Assembly (NCBI GenBank): GCA_028284235.1
Contig: JANQSC010000012.1
Location: forward strand, 1-64,000
Direction of reading: 5' to 3'
Length of the DNA stretch: 64,000 nt
DNA from: Opitutaceae bacterium
GTDB lineage: Bacteria > Verrucomicrobiota > Verrucomicrobiia > Opitutales > Opitutaceae
Each line of letters begins with the position of its first letter. Position 1 is the stretch's first letter. Both the position numbers and the translations under genes were made by a program. Positions 61,874 through 64,000 of this stretch are shown piece after piece. The notes below the pieces were generated by a model. The model saw nothing but the letters and a program-made list of their open reading frames with translations. It did no database searches and was not told where the DNA came from.

Positions 61874-62100
61874 TTTTGTCACCGGCCTTTGGCCTAGGAG
61901 TCCCCGTCGAAGACGGGGCCAATAAGGATCCCCGACTTCGCCGGGGAAATAAGGTTAGCGGCTTGGAAAAAAGAAACTTCCTTTCATTTGCGTTTGGCAA
62001 AGAGACCTTGTCGGCTCCGAAGGAGACGCCTATTTGTCCTCGTCCCGCTTGGCGGGATGGGGACATCCTAGCCCCGACGTTGTCGGGGCGATGACAAAAA
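61874..62100. repeat. Family B multi-hairpin repeats, inverted pair
   Basis: Forward copy 61874-61956: TTTTGTCACC, GGCC/GGCC, TAGGAGT, CCCCGTC/GACGGGG, AATAAGGAT, CCCCG/CGGGG, AAATAAGGTT. Reverse copy 62004-62100: TATTTGTCC, hairpin TCCCGC/GCGGGA, ATCCTAG, hairpin CCCCGAC/GTCGGGG, CGATGACAAAAA. The 396-bp gap carries no gene other than these repeats. Confidence 0.78.
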
Positions 62101-62255
62101 CTTGTCTGTCGTTAGTCTGATTCCACGAGGTGCTCGATCCCAGAAACCACCTTTTTTTTCCCAGGGTGGACAATATTGGAGGCTCGATTTCGTGTTTGGG
62201 CGTGAGCGATGATGGTTGGCGAGAATCGGAAAGTATCCTGCAACCCCAATTAGTT

Positions 62256-63572
62256 ATGTATAGCAATCACCGCCTCGGAAGAAGAGAGTTTATCAAGTCG
62301 TCGGGAATTCTGGCGGGCATGTCCTTGCTGGGAGTGAACGTGAAGGCCGCCGCGGCGAATGGCCGACTGCAGGTCGCTCAGATCGGCGTGGGCAATCGAG
62401 GCAAGGTGAACCTCAACAGTCTTCTGAGGCTGGCGGATGTCGACGTGGTGGCGATGTGCGATGTGGATTCGCGCTTTCTTGGCGAGGCGGCGCAGTTGAA
62501 TAGCGAGGCGGCGCTTTTCTCCGACTATCGGAAGCTGTTCGACGCGGTTGGCGACAAGATCGACGCCGTACTGGTTTCGACGCCCGACCATATGCACGCC
62601 CCGATCGCTATGGAGGCGATGAAACGGGGAAAGCATGTTTATTGCGAAAAGCCGCTCGCTCACAACGTCGGGGAAAACCGACGCCTGAAGGAATTGGCGG
62701 CGGAGACCGGTGTGGTGACCCAGCTCGGTATTCAGAACAGCGCGGGTATTGGCTATCGAATGACGAGCGAGTACATTCGCAGCGGCTTGATCGGGAAAAT
62801 CAGCGAAGTTCATGTCTGGTCCAACAAGGTTTGGGGACGGGACGACTCCGTAGGTCCGAATCGAAGCGATCAAGTGCCGGATACCCTGGACTGGGACCTT
62901 TGGCTGGGCGTGGCTCCCAAGCGTCCGTACTTGAAGGACGCGTATCACCCGTTGAACTGGCGAAAGTTGCTGGACTTTGGAACGGGCACGCTGGGAGATA
63001 TGGGTGTCCATATCTTCGATACGCCTTATCGTACGCTCGAGCTAACGGCGCCCAAATGGGTTAAAACCAGCTGCCGCAAGCCAAATGGCTTTTCCCATCC
63101 GACCCGCAACATTGTAGAGTACGGGTTTGACGCGACGCCTTATACGACGAGTAGTCTGAAGTGGGTTTGGTACGATGGCGAGGCGGCTCCGCCCAGCAGT
63201 ATTCCTGGCGTTTCAATTCACGACGGCGTTTCGCTGCCGGACCAGGGTTGTATATTAGTCGGTGAGAACGGTTCGTTGATGACGCCGCACAAAAGCGGAC
63301 CGCGTACCTTTCCGATGGACTTGATACGCAGCGCTCCGCGACCGAAGATCAAACCGCGGAACCACCACGACGAATGGGTGCGAGCCTGTTTGGGGAAGGG
63401 GAAGACGAATTCGCCGTTCGCATACGGCGGTCCGTTGTGCGAGGCGCTTCAATTGGGAGTGGTGGCGGGTCGTTTTCCGGGGGAGCGACTTGAGTGGAAT
63501 CCGAATACAATGACGATTGCCAATTTGCCCGAAGCGAACCAGTATCTCAATCGAGAATACAGAGAGTTCTAA
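62256..63572 (+). CDS. Tat-exported Gfo/Idh/MocA-family oxidoreductase
   Basis: A 438-residue NAD(P)-dependent sugar oxidoreductase. ATG 62256 gives a twin-arginine signal (LGRREFIKSSGILAGMSLLG), as is common for Verrucomicrobia and Planctomycetes members. The Rossmann part has LQVAQIGVGNRGKVNL, VVAMCDVDSRFLGE, and STPDHMHAPIAMEAMKRGKH followed by VYCEKPLAHN (EKP motif). Such periplasmic enzymes oxidise sugars, often at C3, complementing DUF1080-type hydrolases. An MFS transporter gene follows 41 bp downstream. Upstream in-frame sequence overlaps the repeat region and is not coding. Confidence 0.9.
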   Translation: MYSNHRLGRREFIKSSGILAGMSLLGVNVKAAAANGRLQVAQIGVGNRGKVNLNSLLRLADVDVVAMCDVDSRFLGEAAQLNSEAALFSDYRKLFDAVGDKIDAVLVSTPDHMHAPIAMEAMKRGKHVYCEKPLAHNVGENRRLKELAAETGVVTQLGIQNSAGIGYRMTSEYIRSGLIGKISEVHVWSNKVWGRDDSVGPNRSDQVPDTLDWDLWLGVAPKRPYLKDAYHPLNWRKLLDFGTGTLGDMGVHIFDTPYRTLELTAPKWVKTSCRKPNGFSHPTRNIVEYGFDATPYTTSSLKWVWYDGEAAPPSSIPGVSIHDGVSLPDQGCILVGENGSLMTPHKSGPRTFPMDLIRSAPRPKIKPRNHHDEWVRACLGKGKTNSPFAYGGPLCEALQLGVVAGRFPGERLEWNPNTMTIANLPEANQYLNREYREF

Positions 63573-63613
63573 TCCTAGTTTGGTCCTCAGCGCAAATCCC
63601 CAATAATATCCCC

Positions 63614-64000
63614 ATGAGTGTTCGATCGATTCAGACGCGTTTTTCAATAATGATGCTCCTCCAGTTTTTCAGCCGAGGGGCTTGGTTTGTGACTTTGGGA
63701 ACCTATCTGGGAGCCGGTTTGGACCAGTCGGCCCAGTTCATCGGCTTCTCTTACAGCTTGTTTGGCATTGGGGCGATTATTTCCCCGTTTTTTGTCGGAA
63801 TGGTCGCGGATCGTTTCTTTCCGACGGAGAAGGTGTTGGGGCTCTTGAACATCGTTGCCGGGCTCATTATGGTGGTCCTGGCCAAAACAACCGAGCCGTC
63901 TGCGTTTGTTTGGATACTACTCGCATACTGTCTGATTTACACGCCCACCGAAGCGCTGAGCAATTCGGTCGTCTTCCATCACTTGCCGCGAAAGTACTTT
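63614..64000 (+). CDS. MFS transporter, NupG-like (truncated by the window end)
   Basis: Only the first 129 codons are present. The start, MSVRSIQTRFSIMMLLQFFS, and GMVADRFFPTEKVLGLLNIV resemble nucleoside:proton symporter-like MFS proteins that are common next to sugar oxidoreductases in this phylum. It probably exports or imports a sugar derivative linked to the upstream oxidoreductase. The 3' end lies beyond the window. Confidence 0.8.
   Translation, partial: MSVRSIQTRFSIMMLLQFFSRGAWFVTLGTYLGAGLDQSAQFIGFSYSLFGIGAIISPFFVGMVADRFFPTEKVLGLLNIVAGLIMVVLAKTTEPSAFVWILLAYCLIYTPTEALSNSVVFHHLPRKYF

Noticed and set aside
3103..62100. CRISPR array as an explanation for the repeated hairpins
   Set aside because: Repeats are not identical direct repeats with uniform spacers, the stems themselves vary, and no cas gene is present.
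1..64000. tRNA, rRNA, riboswitch or integron attachment sites
   Set aside because: No cloverleaf, rRNA-like or recognised riboswitch sequence was seen. The hairpin arrays lack the integrase-type core sites of attC, and no integrase is encoded.
1..64000. Frequent TATCCA or GTATCC words at gene boundaries
   Set aside because: They also occur inside coding sequence and show no fixed spacing, so they probably reflect composition rather than a site.

Overview
The window looks like a chromosomal segment of a marine heterotrophic member of the Verrucomicrobiota, most likely class Opitutae. This is inferred from several things seen together: very large TonB-dependent receptors with an N-terminal STN domain and an internal MNEKK segment, a high density of secreted sulfatases, PQQ-like propeller proteins, a large LamG/cytochrome c/propeller protein, DUF1080, DUF5009 and Tat-exported Gfo/Idh/MocA proteins. 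No rRNA, tRNA, CRISPR array or prophage was seen.

Layout. 0-3 kb: a sulfatase and a PQQ-like protein. 3.3-6.3 kb (minus strand): an SbtA-like bicarbonate transporter with its SbtB-like P-II partner, then purE-purK. 6.5-8 kb: a sulfatase with an unusual active-site motif. 8.2-13.8 kb: ECF sigma / FecR anti-sigma / TonB receptor module 1. 14-15 kb: a RelE/ParE-Phd toxin-antitoxin pair beside an inverted repeat. 15-30 kb: five sulfatases, a TorF-like porin, a second PQQ-like protein, the LamG-cytochrome c protein, an M24 peptidase and a GntR regulator with two winged-helix domains. 30.7-36.8 kb: sigma / anti-sigma / STN lipoprotein / TonB receptor module 2, followed by a DUF5060/DUF4038 glycoside hydrolase. 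38.6-39.5 kb: a single-domain voltage-gated channel with an acidic, CavAb-like filter. 39.8-43.3 kb: two sulfatases. 43.6-54 kb: amino-acid and peptide catabolism (zincin-like protein, DPP-IV, DapA-like enzyme, L-serine dehydratase, POT transporter), then a ROK-like protein with a PIG-L deacetylase. 54.5-64 kb: two sulfatases, DUF1080, an HGSNAT-like acyltransferase, an AraC regulator, a Gfo/Idh/MocA oxidoreductase and a truncated MFS transporter.

The main theme is capture and desulfation of sulfated glycans. Ten type I sulfatases lie in 64 kb, several resembling families that act on heparan-type glycans (iduronate-2-sulfatase, N-sulfoglucosamine sulfohydrolase, GlcNAc-6-sulfatase). They are accompanied by an HGSNAT-like acyltransferase and two cell-surface-signalling receptor modules. 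The sulfatases are mostly dispersed single transcription units rather than one compact locus, and no sulfatase-activating enzyme is encoded in the window.

The least explained signal is between the genes. Nearly every longer intergenic gap holds mosaic repeats in which short linkers are conserved while the hairpin stems between them change sequence but stay paired. At least three such families (here A, B, C) occur mainly as inverted pairs. A fourth (D) has two copies with a compensatory base-pair change, and a fifth (E) is a short palindrome. They resemble REPINs in being inverted pairs but have three hairpins per unit. A separate 161-bp MITE-like element and a shared bipartite promoter-like motif in receptor module 2 were also found.
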